Below are positions 8,202 through 16,562 of a stretch of DNA of 41,757 nucleotides, piece by piece. Numbering within the stretch: the first letter of the stretch is position 1; each line of letters opens with the position of its first letter. Made by a program: the position numbers and the translations under genes. The stretch comes from Pseudomonadota bacterium (GTDB taxonomy: Bacteria > Desulfobacterota > Desulfobulbia > Desulfobulbales > Desulfocapsaceae): NCBI GenBank assembly GCA_018821785.1, contig JAHJLI010000252.1, positions 1 to 41,757 of the forward strand, given 5' to 3'. The notes beneath the pieces were generated by a model. The model was given only the letters and a program-made list of their open reading frames with translations, did not search any database and had not been told where the DNA came from.

Positions 8202-8693
8202 GGTGCGTTTTTCCTGCCGGGCAACTGAAAAAAATAAATCGGTGATTTGAACATAACTTACTGGGAATATAGCAAACAATATAGCTCAGCAGGATGTTTT
8301 GTGCAACCACCACTTGAGGTCCAACCCCGCAAAACATACCTTTGTTGTTGGTTTTCGTAAGCAGCTCCGTGATTTGAATTGCACCATATGTTTTCAGCGA
8401 AGATGGTGGGGATCCTGTTAAATCCTGTTAAGGCAAAAAAAATGAGGGCTCATTCATTCATATAACTTAATAAGCTGATATAAATGAATATAAATGCTAT
8501 TGAAATATTATTATAATCTGTTACATACATTATCAGAAATGTTAAAAGACAGAGTCTGTTGCTGGGTGGAATATCAGCTGTCGGTAAAAAGGGTTGTGTC
8601 TGGTATTCACAGGTGCGGTGTTCGGGCTCGTATTTTTTTTCGCCTGATGGTTTTGGGCGGGGTAAACTTATTGGATCGAGAAAGAGAAGAGAC
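8202..8693. other. Intergenic region upstream of the Frd/Hdr operon
   Basis: About 490 bases with no convincing gene. It holds an exact tandem 10-mer, ATCCTGTTAA at 8412-8421 and 8422-8431, an AATGAG-GG-CTCATT palindrome near 8441, an AT-rich stretch (8455-8540) and a TATAAT at 8512-8517 without a good -35. The spacing of one helical turn in the tandem repeat fits a regulator binding one face of the DNA. Confidence 0.4.
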
Positions 8694-9101
8694 ATGACAT
8701 TAATGATTACTGCTCAGACTCAATCGCTTCATTCGATTGAGAAGCTCAAAGAATTGAGTGGCCAAAGCGTAAAAGTTTGCATGCAGTGCGCAACCTGTAC
8801 TGGTATGTGTCCCATGGCCCAGGAGATGGATTTCAGTCCACGCATGGTAATGCACATGGCCCAATTTGGTTTGATAGAAAAACTGGCCGGTATCAATACT
8901 TACTGGAAGTGTGCATCATGTCATGCCTGTTCCGTGAAATGCCCAAGAGGCATCGACATCGCCAAGGTCATGGAGGCACTGCGGCAGCAGGCCCTTCGTA
9001 AGAGCCATAACTATATAGAGCCGTCTGAGCTTTCTCCCGAACTCATCGCCGAGATGCCGCAGATCGCATTGGTTGCCGCATTTAGAAAATTCACCAGTTA
9101 A
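8694..9101 (+). CDS. HdrC-like 4Fe-4S dicluster protein
   Basis: The 135-residue protein has two complete [4Fe-4S] motifs: C29, C32, C35, C39 and C73, C76, C79, C83, spaced as in heterodisulfide reductase subunit C. HdrC passes electrons to the CCG protein HdrB, and the next gene is HdrB-like. It has no signal peptide or membrane helix, so it is cytoplasmic. ATG at 8694 (AGAAGAG upstream) is preferred to longer in-frame starts that translate non-coding sequence; ATG at 8706 is also possible. It is the first gene of a four-gene operon ending in a fumarate-reductase-like flavoprotein, and likely wires electrons in or out of that enzyme. Confidence 0.88.
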   Translation: MTLMITAQTQSLHSIEKLKELSGQSVKVCMQCATCTGMCPMAQEMDFSPRMVMHMAQFGLIEKLAGINTYWKCASCHACSVKCPRGIDIAKVMEALRQQALRKSHNYIEPSELSPELIAEMPQIALVAAFRKFTS

Positions 9102-9109
9102 GGAGAGCA

Positions 9110-9994
9110 ATGAAGATCAGTTACTATCCAGGCTGTACCTTGAAGACCAAAGCCAAAAATCTCGACAGGGCGGCCATAGCCTCCCTTGAAGCTATGGGTA
9201 TCGAGGTCATAGAGATCGAGAGATGGAATTGTTGCGGGGCGGTACATTCACTTACCGCCGACGATTTGATCCACCAGGTGGGTCCGGTGCGCAATCTTGT
9301 GCGCGCTAAGGAGCAGGGCGCTGATAGGTTGGTGACCCTGTGCTCAATGTGCTACAACACCCTGGCGCGGGCTAATCAGATCATGAAAAAAGATGCGGTG
9401 AAAAGAGACACCATCAATCGTTTCATGGATGAGGAAATCGACTATGCCGGGGAGGTTGAGGTTGTCCATTATCTGACATTTTTACAGGAGGCTGTTGGTT
9501 GGGAGGCGCTGCGGCAAAGGGTAAAAGTGCCCCTTACAGATTTGCAGATTGCCCCCTACTACGGTTGCACTTTGCATCGACCAGCCGAGGTCGGTATTGA
9601 ACCTTTCGGCAGTTTCACCTTGATGACCAGGATGCTGGAGGTGCTTGGCGCCACAGTCAGGCCCTTTAGCTCTGCCGATAAGTGTTGTGGTTCCTATCAG
9701 GTTCTTGGGGCTTTGGCGGGAGAAAACAGTGCCGCGGCTGCAATTCTCAACCATGCTGCCGTGGCAGGCATTGAGGCCCTGGTCACAAGCTGCCCACTGT
9801 GTGAGTATAACCTCGGCAAGCAGCAGCCACAGATGCTGGAAGCGGGCAGGATCAAGAAGAATATCCCGACCTATTACTTCACCCAGCTTTTGGCAGTGGC
9901 TCTGGGGCTTGATGTGGAAATCTGTCATTTCGAGCTGAATGATAAAAACAGTGCTGAGTTGTTACGAAGCAAAAAATGTTTGGCCGCAGCGTAA
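9110..9994 (+). CDS. HdrB-like protein with two CCG domains
   Basis: This 294-residue cytoplasmic protein has two intact CCG domains: C9, C41-C42, C78, C81 and C153, C192-C193, C228, C231. In HdrB, SdhE/MfrE and TfrB such domains bind non-cubane [4Fe-4S] clusters that react with disulfides or dithiols. The family length is normal for HdrB (about 290). It begins eight bases after the HdrC-like gene with GGAG upstream. In methanogen thiol:fumarate reductase the CCG part is fused behind an SdhB-like part (TfrB); here the same two parts are encoded as neighbours. The likely job is electron exchange between a thiol or quinol donor and the fumarate/succinate site. Confidence 0.9.
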   Translation: MKISYYPGCTLKTKAKNLDRAAIASLEAMGIEVIEIERWNCCGAVHSLTADDLIHQVGPVRNLVRAKEQGADRLVTLCSMCYNTLARANQIMKKDAVKRDTINRFMDEEIDYAGEVEVVHYLTFLQEAVGWEALRQRVKVPLTDLQIAPYYGCTLHRPAEVGIEPFGSFTLMTRMLEVLGATVRPFSSADKCCGSYQVLGALAGENSAAAAILNHAAVAGIEALVTSCPLCEYNLGKQQPQMLEAGRIKKNIPTYYFTQLLAVALGLDVEICHFELNDKNSAELLRSKKCLAAA

Positions 9995-10056
9995 CCAAGA
10001 AGGCCCAGGCACCATCAGGAAAAGCAATTTATCGTGTATTATTGGAGACATGAATA

Positions 10057-10854
10057 ATGTGTGAAACAAATCAAAAAACGACAAAGACAACTCCCAGGGT
10101 AGCAACCGGAGACAGGGCCATACTGCCGGAAGGTGCTAAGGCCATACCGGTCTATATTATGGGTAAAATGTATGAGGTGCCTGAAACCTTGACAATTATG
10201 AAAGCCATGGAATTTGCAGGTTTCAAATTCCTGCGCGGTGCAGGCTGCCGTGGCGGCATCTGCGGCGCATGTCCGACAGTATACCGGATGGCCGGGGATT
10301 ATAAACTGCACTTCGGCCTCGCCTGTCAGACTGTTGTTGCAGCAGACATGTATCTAGCGCAAATCCCGTTTTACCCGGCCAACCGAGCAGGTTTCAATAT
10401 TGAGGTGATTGGGGGTCTGCCGGAAGCGATTCATGCCCTTTATCCAGAATTATTCCGATGCGTGGCCTGCAACCAATGCACAAAGGCCTGTCCGATGGAT
10501 GTCGATGTTCTTGGCTATATCTCTGCCCTTAAACAGGGCAACATCGAAAGGGCGGCGCGGCTGTCTTTTGACTGTATTCAGTGTGGATTGTGTGCCAGCC
10601 GCTGCATGGGAGAAATACCCCAGTACCATGCAGCGCAGCTGGCCCGTCGGGTGTTCGGCAAATATATCCTGCCCCAGGCCGAACACCTGAAGGCGAGAGT
10701 TGCAGCCATTGAAGGCGGAAAATATGAAACGATGCTCAATGATTTATCGGCAATGAGCAAAGAGGAACTGGAAAAAAGGTACGTGGAGCGCGAGCGTGAG
10801 CCCGATTTTACCGAGAGAGGATCATGGCAGCCTAAAGAGACTCGCTATTTATAA
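10057..10854 (+). CDS. SdhB/FrdB-like iron-sulfur subunit
   Basis: The 265-residue protein has a plant-type [2Fe-2S] region with C64, C69, C72 and C90, and a ferredoxin-like region with C135, C138, C141, C145 and C173, C176, C179, C183. The order matches succinate dehydrogenase/fumarate reductase iron-sulfur subunits, but both distal sites have four cysteines as in two [4Fe-4S] clusters, rather than one [3Fe-4S]. The N-terminus is extended by about 25 polar residues. ATG at 10057 follows TTGGAG at normal distance. It should bridge the flavoprotein (next gene) and the HdrB-like subunit. There is no membrane anchor gene in the operon. Confidence 0.87.
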   Translation: MCETNQKTTKTTPRVATGDRAILPEGAKAIPVYIMGKMYEVPETLTIMKAMEFAGFKFLRGAGCRGGICGACPTVYRMAGDYKLHFGLACQTVVAADMYLAQIPFYPANRAGFNIEVIGGLPEAIHALYPELFRCVACNQCTKACPMDVDVLGYISALKQGNIERAARLSFDCIQCGLCASRCMGEIPQYHAAQLARRVFGKYILPQAEHLKARVAAIEGGKYETMLNDLSAMSKEELEKRYVEREREPDFTERGSWQPKETRYL

Positions 10855-10903
10855 TTGAAAACTGATCGATCCATTTTTAGTATCTTGGCAATTTTTTCTC
10901 AAA

Positions 10904-10932
10904 GGTACTTATCCCGTTTATCGGGCTTAGGA
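10904..10932 (+). promoter_or_regulatory. Hairpin motif upstream of the FrdA-like gene (copy 1 of 2)
   Basis: The 29-base element contains CTTATCCCG, a short loop and CGGGCTTAGG, which fold into a hairpin. A closely similar element lies at 35088-35116 before the SDR gene. Here it sits between two genes of the operon, ending 14 bases before the flavoprotein start and directly before its AAGGAG ribosome site. Confidence 0.5.
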
Positions 10933-10946
10933 TTAAGGAGATAACA

Positions 10947-12623
10947 ATGGCGTACACACCAGAATTACAGGAACTGATAAAAAAAGTTGAAGCGACCCGT
11001 CCGGCGCGGGTGGCTATGGCCAGACGCAATGAAAACTATCCGGCTCTTTCCATGCAGGAGCGGGCTGAGGTTCTGTCAAAATTTCATCCGGATTACCAGG
11101 AAAGCGGCAAGCGCAGGGTAACTGTCGGCCCGAATAAGGGCGACGTCTACCAGGAGGGCGTTGCCAAGCTACTTGAATCGAGATCAATGGTACGTCCGGA
11201 GAAGGTTGATTTGACGAAAATTGATTTCGACACCGATGTCCTGGTTATCGGAGGCGGTGGGGCCGGCACTTCGGCGGCGATCATGGCTGCCGAGGGTGGC
11301 TGCAAAGTCATCATCGCCACCAAGCTGCGCCATGGTGATTCCAATACCATCATGGCTGAAGGCGGAATCCAGGGTGCCACTCATGAATGTGATTCCCCTT
11401 ATTATCATTTTATGGATACCATCGGCGGTGGTCATTTTGCCAATCAGCGTGATCTGGTTGCGGCACTGGCCAATGATGCACCGCTGTCCATCGCCTGGCT
11501 TGAGAGCCTTGGGATGATCTTCAACAAGTATGAGGATGGCCGCACGGTGGTTCGACACTGCGGCGGTTCCTCGCGTAAGCGGCTGCAATCTTCCGGGGAT
11601 ATGACCGGCGCGGAGATTATGCGCGTGGTCCGGGATGAGGTCCGCAATAGGGGCGAGCAGATTACTACCCTCGAGTTTAGCCCAGCGGTTGAACTATTAC
11701 TCGATAAAAAAGGCAAGTGCGCTGGTGCAATTCTTTACAATATGGAAACTAAAGAGTTTTCTATTGTCAGGGCTAAGGCGGTTATTATCTCCACCGGCGG
11801 TTTCGGTCGTCTGCATATCAAGGGTTTTGCCACTACCAACCACTATGGCGCGACCATGGATGGAGTGATCATGGCCTATCGCGCCGGCGTCGGCAATAAG
11901 GACCTGCATTCCACCCAGTATCATCCGACCGGGGTCGCTTATCCCGAGCAAAATGTTGGCCTGCTGATCACCGAGAAGGTTCGGGGCCTTGGTGCCCATG
12001 TGTTGAATATCGACGGTGAGCAGTTCTGTTTCCCTCTTGAACCGCGCGACGTCGAGTCGGCGGAGTTGATCTGCGAGGCCATGGAGAAAGGTAAAGGGAT
12101 TATCACCCCAACCGGACGTGTAGGTCTCTGGCTTGATTCGCCGATGATTGAGGAGTTGCACGGTCCCGGCAGTGTGAAAAAAGAGCTACCTGCCAAGTTT
12201 ATCCAGTTTGAGCGACACGGTATCGATATCAGTAAAGAGCCGATGCTGGTGTATCCGACCCTGCATTATCAGAATGGCGGGATTAATATCAACGGCAATA
12301 CCGAGACCATTGTTCCCGGTCTTTACGCAGCCGGCGAGGCGATCGGCGGGGTGCACGGAGAAAACCGGTTAATGGGTAACAGCCTGCAGGACATTGTCAC
12401 CTTTGGTCGTCGGGCTGGTAAGAATGCCGCCGCGTACGTCAAAGCCGGGGTGGAACTCAAGGAATTAACGCTTGATCATGTGGTGAAGTTTGAAAAAGAA
12501 CTTGCCGATGCCGGGATAGAAAGTCCAGCCGTTGCGCCTATTCTTTTGCCTGATTACTCTACCGACGAAGTTGCAGAGCGTCGTTGGCCTGTGGCTAGGA
12601 CTGTGGCAGAGTCAATGGGCTAG
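10947..12623 (+). CDS. FrdA/SdhA-like flavoprotein, Asn at the covalent-FAD position
   Basis: The 558-residue protein has a 95-residue N-terminal extension, an FAD-binding Rossmann motif (IGGGGAGTSAA, 101-111) and the catalytic set of the fumarate reductase/succinate dehydrogenase family: H326 in YHPTG, R346 in KVRGLG, H440 in TLHYQNGG and R474 in ENRLMGNS. The usual helical C-terminal domain is largely missing. In SdhA and FrdA a His in the SHT motif carries covalent FAD; here the site reads DSNT (N133), so FAD should be non-covalent. Established mutant work on FrdA suggests that loss of this bond favours fumarate reduction over succinate oxidation. Its partners are the FrdB-, HdrB- and HdrC-like proteins upstream. 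A strong terminator follows. Confidence 0.9.
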   Translation: MAYTPELQELIKKVEATRPARVAMARRNENYPALSMQERAEVLSKFHPDYQESGKRRVTVGPNKGDVYQEGVAKLLESRSMVRPEKVDLTKIDFDTDVLVIGGGGAGTSAAIMAAEGGCKVIIATKLRHGDSNTIMAEGGIQGATHECDSPYYHFMDTIGGGHFANQRDLVAALANDAPLSIAWLESLGMIFNKYEDGRTVVRHCGGSSRKRLQSSGDMTGAEIMRVVRDEVRNRGEQITTLEFSPAVELLLDKKGKCAGAILYNMETKEFSIVRAKAVIISTGGFGRLHIKGFATTNHYGATMDGVIMAYRAGVGNKDLHSTQYHPTGVAYPEQNVGLLITEKVRGLGAHVLNIDGEQFCFPLEPRDVESAELICEAMEKGKGIITPTGRVGLWLDSPMIEELHGPGSVKKELPAKFIQFERHGIDISKEPMLVYPTLHYQNGGININGNTETIVPGLYAAGEAIGGVHGENRLMGNSLQDIVTFGRRAGKNAAAYVKAGVELKELTLDHVVKFEKELADAGIESPAVAPILLPDYSTDEVAERRWPVARTVAESMG

Positions 12624-12681
12624 TTCAAAACAATTAAAAAAACACCAGGGGTAAGGAGAGTAGTTGGCTGACCTGGTGACT

Positions 12682-12719
12682 AACCGCTGTGGTCGTTTAA
12701 GGCCGCAGCGGTTTTTTTG
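12682..12719 (+). terminator. Rho-independent terminator of the Frd/Hdr operon
   Basis: A 13-pair stem (12682-12694 with 12701-12713, two G-T pairs) closes a six-base loop and runs into seven T residues. A second weaker stem, CACCAGG/CCTGGTG, lies just upstream. Confidence 0.9.
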
Positions 12720-12916
12720 TCCAGGCGGGTCCAATTTTTTTGCAACCCCGATATTTAGAATTTGTACTTTCTCGAGATTCTTTCAAAAACCAAGAAAAGA
12801 ATTTCAAAAGCGCAAAAAAGGACTGTAGAGAAACCGGAATTTATGTGGTAAATTGGATAGTTCAAGAAACGAAAGATCGACCACCTGGTGTGGTTTTCTG
12901 AAAAACAGGGGGCTGT

Positions 12917-13420
12917 ATGAAAAGCAATTTTATTACCACTGTTTACGGGCCGGTCATCCCGGGTATTATCAAAGTATTGGCGCAAGCTACTCGGAGTTTG
13001 GGCGGGGAATGGTTGACAAGCAAGATTGTCAAGCTTGATGGCCAATTCGCCGCCATAATGAATGTCGTTGTTGAAGAAATGCAGGAAAAGGCCTTGAAGT
13101 CGACTCTGGAACGGAGATTTCCCAACCTCCACTTTGTTTATGCACCGCCAAATACATCTCCTCGAGGAGCAACAAAAACCATCAGTCTGGTTGTAGACTG
13201 TATCGACAGGCCGGGTCTGACTGGGGATCTGAGCAGCATCCTAACCAATCTGGACATCGGGGTGGAGGATATGGAATGCAAAAGGTTCGCTATGGACGGC
13301 ATCGGCGACACTGTTTTTTCAGCGAGGTTGACACTCTCCGTGCCCATTGATGCGGACATCGAGATTATTGCTGAGGAGATTGAAACCCTATCCGAGGATG
13401 TGCGCGTAAATATACAATAA
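12917..13420 (+). CDS. Double ACT-domain protein, GcvR-like
   Basis: The 167-residue protein consists of two ACT domains (about 5-80 and 88-165) and nothing else, the layout of the glycine-cleavage repressor-like protein GcvR. VYGPVIPGIIKVLAQA and VDCIDRPGLTGDLSSIL are the typical first strand-loop-helix of each domain, where amino-acid ligands bind. GcvR has no DNA-binding domain and acts by binding a partner regulator; no GcvA or gcv gene is near. It is convergent with an aspartokinase that also ends in two ACT domains, which may be coincidence. Ligand and partner are unknown. Confidence 0.8.
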   Translation: MKSNFITTVYGPVIPGIIKVLAQATRSLGGEWLTSKIVKLDGQFAAIMNVVVEEMQEKALKSTLERRFPNLHFVYAPPNTSPRGATKTISLVVDCIDRPGLTGDLSSILTNLDIGVEDMECKRFAMDGIGDTVFSARLTLSVPIDADIEIIAEEIETLSEDVRVNIQ

Positions 13421-13439
13421 AGGGCTAGGCAAGATTGCA

Positions 13440-13470
13440 GGGGGGCGGACGATCCGGCCCCCCTTTTTTT
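13440..13470 (+). terminator. Terminator after the ACT-domain gene
   Basis: GGGGGGC (13440-13446) pairs with GCCCCCC (13457-13463), with GGA/TCC inside, followed by seven T residues. It lies between convergent genes and serves the plus strand. Confidence 0.85.
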
Positions 13471-13477
13471 ATATTTC

Positions 13478-14872
13478 TCAGCTCTCTTCTTCGCAGAGCG
13501 CCCTATGGAGTGCCCGCTGGGCCCTAACAAAATGATCGCGTTGAAGAGTGAACTGAATGTTGGTCTGTCTGGTGGTCTGTGATACCGACAGGATATTGAT
13601 GTTTTCATCGGCCAGTGCTTGGGCAGCTTTGGCGAGGATGCCGGGTTTGGCGATATTAGAACCGATAGCGCAGACAATGGCCACATTCTGGGTGGTGACC
13701 ACCTCGAAACGTTTGCGCATGTCGTCTACCAACTCCAGCGAGCAATCCCGTTCGGCGATCAGGACGTCAATGGTGTTGGCATTGGTCGCCTTGTTGATAT
13801 AGCTGACGTTATGGTCTTGTAGGATCCTCATGATCCTCATATCAAAGCCGACTTCGCCGACCATACGGGTGTCGTGAATTTCCAGGCAGGTGACCGTGTT
13901 GGAGCCGGTAACGACCTCCGTTTTGGAATGTGGACAGATGTAATCCTTAGTTATCAGTGTACCACTGTGGCTCGGATCAAAAGCGTTCATCACCCTGATG
14001 GAGATTCCGGCAGTCTCCAGAGGTTTTGAGGCTTTCGGGTGAATAGCCTCCATGCCGACATCTGCCAACTGGTCGGCGACATCAAAATTAGTGTTGCAGA
14101 TCGGGTGCACCCTGTTTTCGCCGATAATTACGGGATCTCCTGAACAGAGGTGATATTCTTTGTGAATAACGGCTTCCCCGGCATTGAGGAGAACCGCAAT
14201 TTTTGAGAAGGTGACTTCCGAGTAGCCCCGGTCAAATTCGCGCATGATGCCTTCTGTACCCTTCGTATATCCAGTGGCGACACAGATGGTTTTCGATGGG
14301 TCAAGACTTGCGAAGGTATGGCGAATTCGTTCATCGATGGTCCGTTCCCGCCGTTCCTGCCAGCCGCTCAGATCGACGTAGGTGGCGTCATATCCTAGAT
14401 TTTGCAGGATATTGGCGCTATTGAAGGCGCTGTGCATCTCGCCGATCGAGGCCAGCAGTTCTCGTGCTGCGAGAAGCACTTCGCTGCGATTGACATAGCC
14501 GGACGAAATTACGTTATCCATGCTCTTCAGGATGTTGACGGAAAAGGAGATACGTTCGCAGATAAAGCGGTCGGCAACTCCAACATCAAGGCCAATACCC
14601 TCAAAGTTGCGGTTCAGTTCACAGAGCCTGTTCTGCAGGCTGTGCATCGCTGGTTCATATTCTTCGTTCTGTTCAAAGCTTTGGTAAATTCCGGGTTGGC
14701 CGGTCTTCTTGTGCTCAAGAAGTTCGTTGGTTATGCCTGAATAGGCGGAAACAACATAGATTCTGTTATAAATATCATTTTTATCCTTAAGGATAACGTT
14801 CTGCAGAACCTCACCGAAACGGGACATGGTGGTACCGCCAATTTTTTCTATACGAAGTTTCTTCTCAATCAT
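13478..14872 (-). CDS. Aspartate kinase with two C-terminal ACT domains
   Basis: This 464-residue enzyme phosphorylates aspartate, the first step to lysine, threonine and methionine. The N-terminal motif is KIGGTTM (10-16) rather than the common KFGGTSM; a KIGGT form is known in the divergent aspartokinase group that includes ectoine-associated Ask_Ect. Two ACT domains fill roughly the last 145 residues and should bind feedback ligand. The length is normal. It stands alone, convergent with the GcvR-like gene, with no ectoine or dap genes in the window. GTAACGGGATT-type sequence just upstream of the start (about 14885-14905) forms a small CCCG/CGGG hairpin loosely like the element at 10904. 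Which aspartate-family pathway it feeds cannot be told. Confidence 0.88.
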   Translation of the reverse strand: MIEKKLRIEKIGGTTMSRFGEVLQNVILKDKNDIYNRIYVVSAYSGITNELLEHKKTGQPGIYQSFEQNEEYEPAMHSLQNRLCELNRNFEGIGLDVGVADRFICERISFSVNILKSMDNVISSGYVNRSEVLLAARELLASIGEMHSAFNSANILQNLGYDATYVDLSGWQERRERTIDERIRHTFASLDPSKTICVATGYTKGTEGIMREFDRGYSEVTFSKIAVLLNAGEAVIHKEYHLCSGDPVIIGENRVHPICNTNFDVADQLADVGMEAIHPKASKPLETAGISIRVMNAFDPSHSGTLITKDYICPHSKTEVVTGSNTVTCLEIHDTRMVGEVGFDMRIMRILQDHNVSYINKATNANTIDVLIAERDCSLELVDDMRKRFEVVTTQNVAIVCAIGSNIAKPGILAKAAQALADENINILSVSQTTRQTNIQFTLQRDHFVRAQRALHRALCEEES

Positions 14873-15274
14873 TGTTTTTCACCGAGCCCCGGTAACGGGA
14901 TTTTTATATTACCCTTTTAATGGGTGTAAAGAGTCGCATAAAATTGTCAAAAACAGGTCCAGTTTTTTGGCAACGGCTCCAAGATGTAATGGAAATATAT
15001 CCAGTGCAAAAACTTAGAGTGAAAGCGCCCATATCCTATCGCAAAGAGATTTCGCCCGCAACTGATTTCATGGCGGTGAAGAAGACCGCACCCTGAATCA
15101 GTTCATTCCTAGGCAATTGATTGTGCGATTCGGTCAGATATTGTTTCGAATGATTTTTTTTCTAAATCTACACAATTTACAACCGATACAGAAGAGAGCG
15201 AATTTTAGTTTAATAAGTCAAGGAAGACTTAACCACGCTTCAATTCTACACTATCTGCCAGGGAGGGCCCTCTC
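14873..15274. other. Intergenic region between aspartokinase and EF-hand gene
   Basis: About 400 bases with no gene. It contains a minus-strand TTGACA near 14950 without a good -10, an AT-rich stretch, and on the plus strand a sigma-28-like promoter (15163-15189) for the next gene. Confidence 0.4.
15163..15189 (+). promoter_or_regulatory. Sigma-28 (FliA)-like promoter
   Basis: TAAATCTA, 11 bases, then ACCGATAC. The consensus is TAAAGTTT-N11-GCCGATAA; the match is 5/8 and 6/8 with exact spacing, including the CCGAT core. It would start transcription about 78 bases before the ATG at 15275. Confidence 0.4.
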
Positions 15275-16369
15275 ATGCGAATTGCTGACTCTGCAATCCA
15301 ACTCTACTCAAATAATACCGTAATTGAACAACACCAAAAACGTGAAGCACTGCTTGTTTGGCAGAGAGACACGGAACCGAAAGTAACCGAAGCGAGCGGC
15401 AGAAGAGGTCGTGAACTAGAGCCGGCAAAAGAAATAAAAAACCGAATTTCTGACAAGGTATCGCTCTCTTTCAAGGATCAAATAAAAAGGCGCCATATCC
15501 AGCCTGCCGAAGTTGAGGTTTCAAAAGAGCAGGAGATGATCGGCGATCTCAACATGAGAATTCTTAAGGCTCTTTTTGAAAAACTGACCGGCCGCAAATT
15601 CCAGATTATCGACCCGGCAAAAATAACCGATCCTCAAACCGCGGAAAGTATACTGGCAGTCCAGGGGAATGAGGTCACACCCTCATCTGAACCAGAGCGC
15701 GAAGGGTACGGACTAGTCTACGATTATCACGAATCCCACTATGAATATGAGAAAACCGAGTTTGCCGCAGGCGGGGTAATCACCACCGCTGATGGGAAAA
15801 CTATCGATTTTTCCGTAGGCCTTAGCATGAGCCATGAGTTTTACAGTGAACAGAATATCAATATTCGCGCTGGGGACGCTTTGAAAGACCCCCTTGTGAT
15901 AAATTTTTCCGGGGCCGCCACCCAGTTGACCCAGAGGGATTTTAGTTTTGATATAGATGCTGACGGAACTAGGGACCAAATTGCCTTTGTTGCTCCGGGA
16001 AGCGGTTTTCTTGCTCTTGATAAAAATAATGACGGACAGATAAATGACGGCAGCGAGCTCTTCGGCACCGCTTCAGGTAACGGTTTTCGCGATCTGATGG
16101 CCTACGACGATGATGGAAATAGCTGGATCGATGAAAATGATGCGGTATATGAAAGCCTGCGAATCTGGTCGAAAGACAGTGAAGGCAACGATCAGCTGCT
16201 AGCCCTCGGCAAGGTCGGTGTTGGTGCCCTATACCTTGGCCACATTGAAACGCTTTTTTCGGTGAAGGATGATGAAAACCAACTTCTTGGCCAAGTGCGT
16301 GCGACAGGTCTTGCGGTAATGGAAAGCGGTCGGGTGGTCACCATGCAGCAGGTGGATCTGGTTGCATAA
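15275..16369 (+). CDS. EF-hand-like calcium-binding protein of unknown function
   Basis: The 364-residue protein begins with MRIADSAIQLYSN, has a charged N-terminal half without signal peptide, and a C-terminal half with three acidic Dx[DN]xDG loops: DIDADG, DKNNDGQINDGSELFG and DDDGNSWIDENDAVYE. These are EF-hand or dockerin-like calcium loops. Similar proteins with the same start and GSELFG signature occur in many proteobacteria as hypothetical proteins. ATG at 15275 follows GGGAGGG. It is monocistronic, with a possible FliA promoter, hinting at co-regulation with motility. A second idea is type I secretion without N-terminal signal, but no ABC exporter is near. Confidence 0.75.
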   Translation: MRIADSAIQLYSNNTVIEQHQKREALLVWQRDTEPKVTEASGRRGRELEPAKEIKNRISDKVSLSFKDQIKRRHIQPAEVEVSKEQEMIGDLNMRILKALFEKLTGRKFQIIDPAKITDPQTAESILAVQGNEVTPSSEPEREGYGLVYDYHESHYEYEKTEFAAGGVITTADGKTIDFSVGLSMSHEFYSEQNINIRAGDALKDPLVINFSGAATQLTQRDFSFDIDADGTRDQIAFVAPGSGFLALDKNNDGQINDGSELFGTASGNGFRDLMAYDDDGNSWIDENDAVYESLRIWSKDSEGNDQLLALGKVGVGALYLGHIETLFSVKDDENQLLGQVRATGLAVMESGRVVTMQQVDLVA

Positions 16370-16562
16370 GCTTGATCCAGGCTGATTTTCGCTTTGCAGC
16401 GTTGTCGCCAACAGACATCTTTCGAAACCACGACCATTGTCTCTCTCTATCGACTTGCATGAAATGGCGTGGCATATCGTTGATTTTCGTGGTAAATAGC
16501 CTGTCTGAGATTGCCACTGTTGTGGAAATGAATCCGCAGCGAGATGGCCAAGTTACAGACCC

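Noticed and set aside
14990-15070. Possible c-di-GMP (GEMM) riboswitch because of GCAAAG-like strings before the EF-hand gene
   Set aside because: The conserved GEMM core strings and tetraloop receptor are absent.
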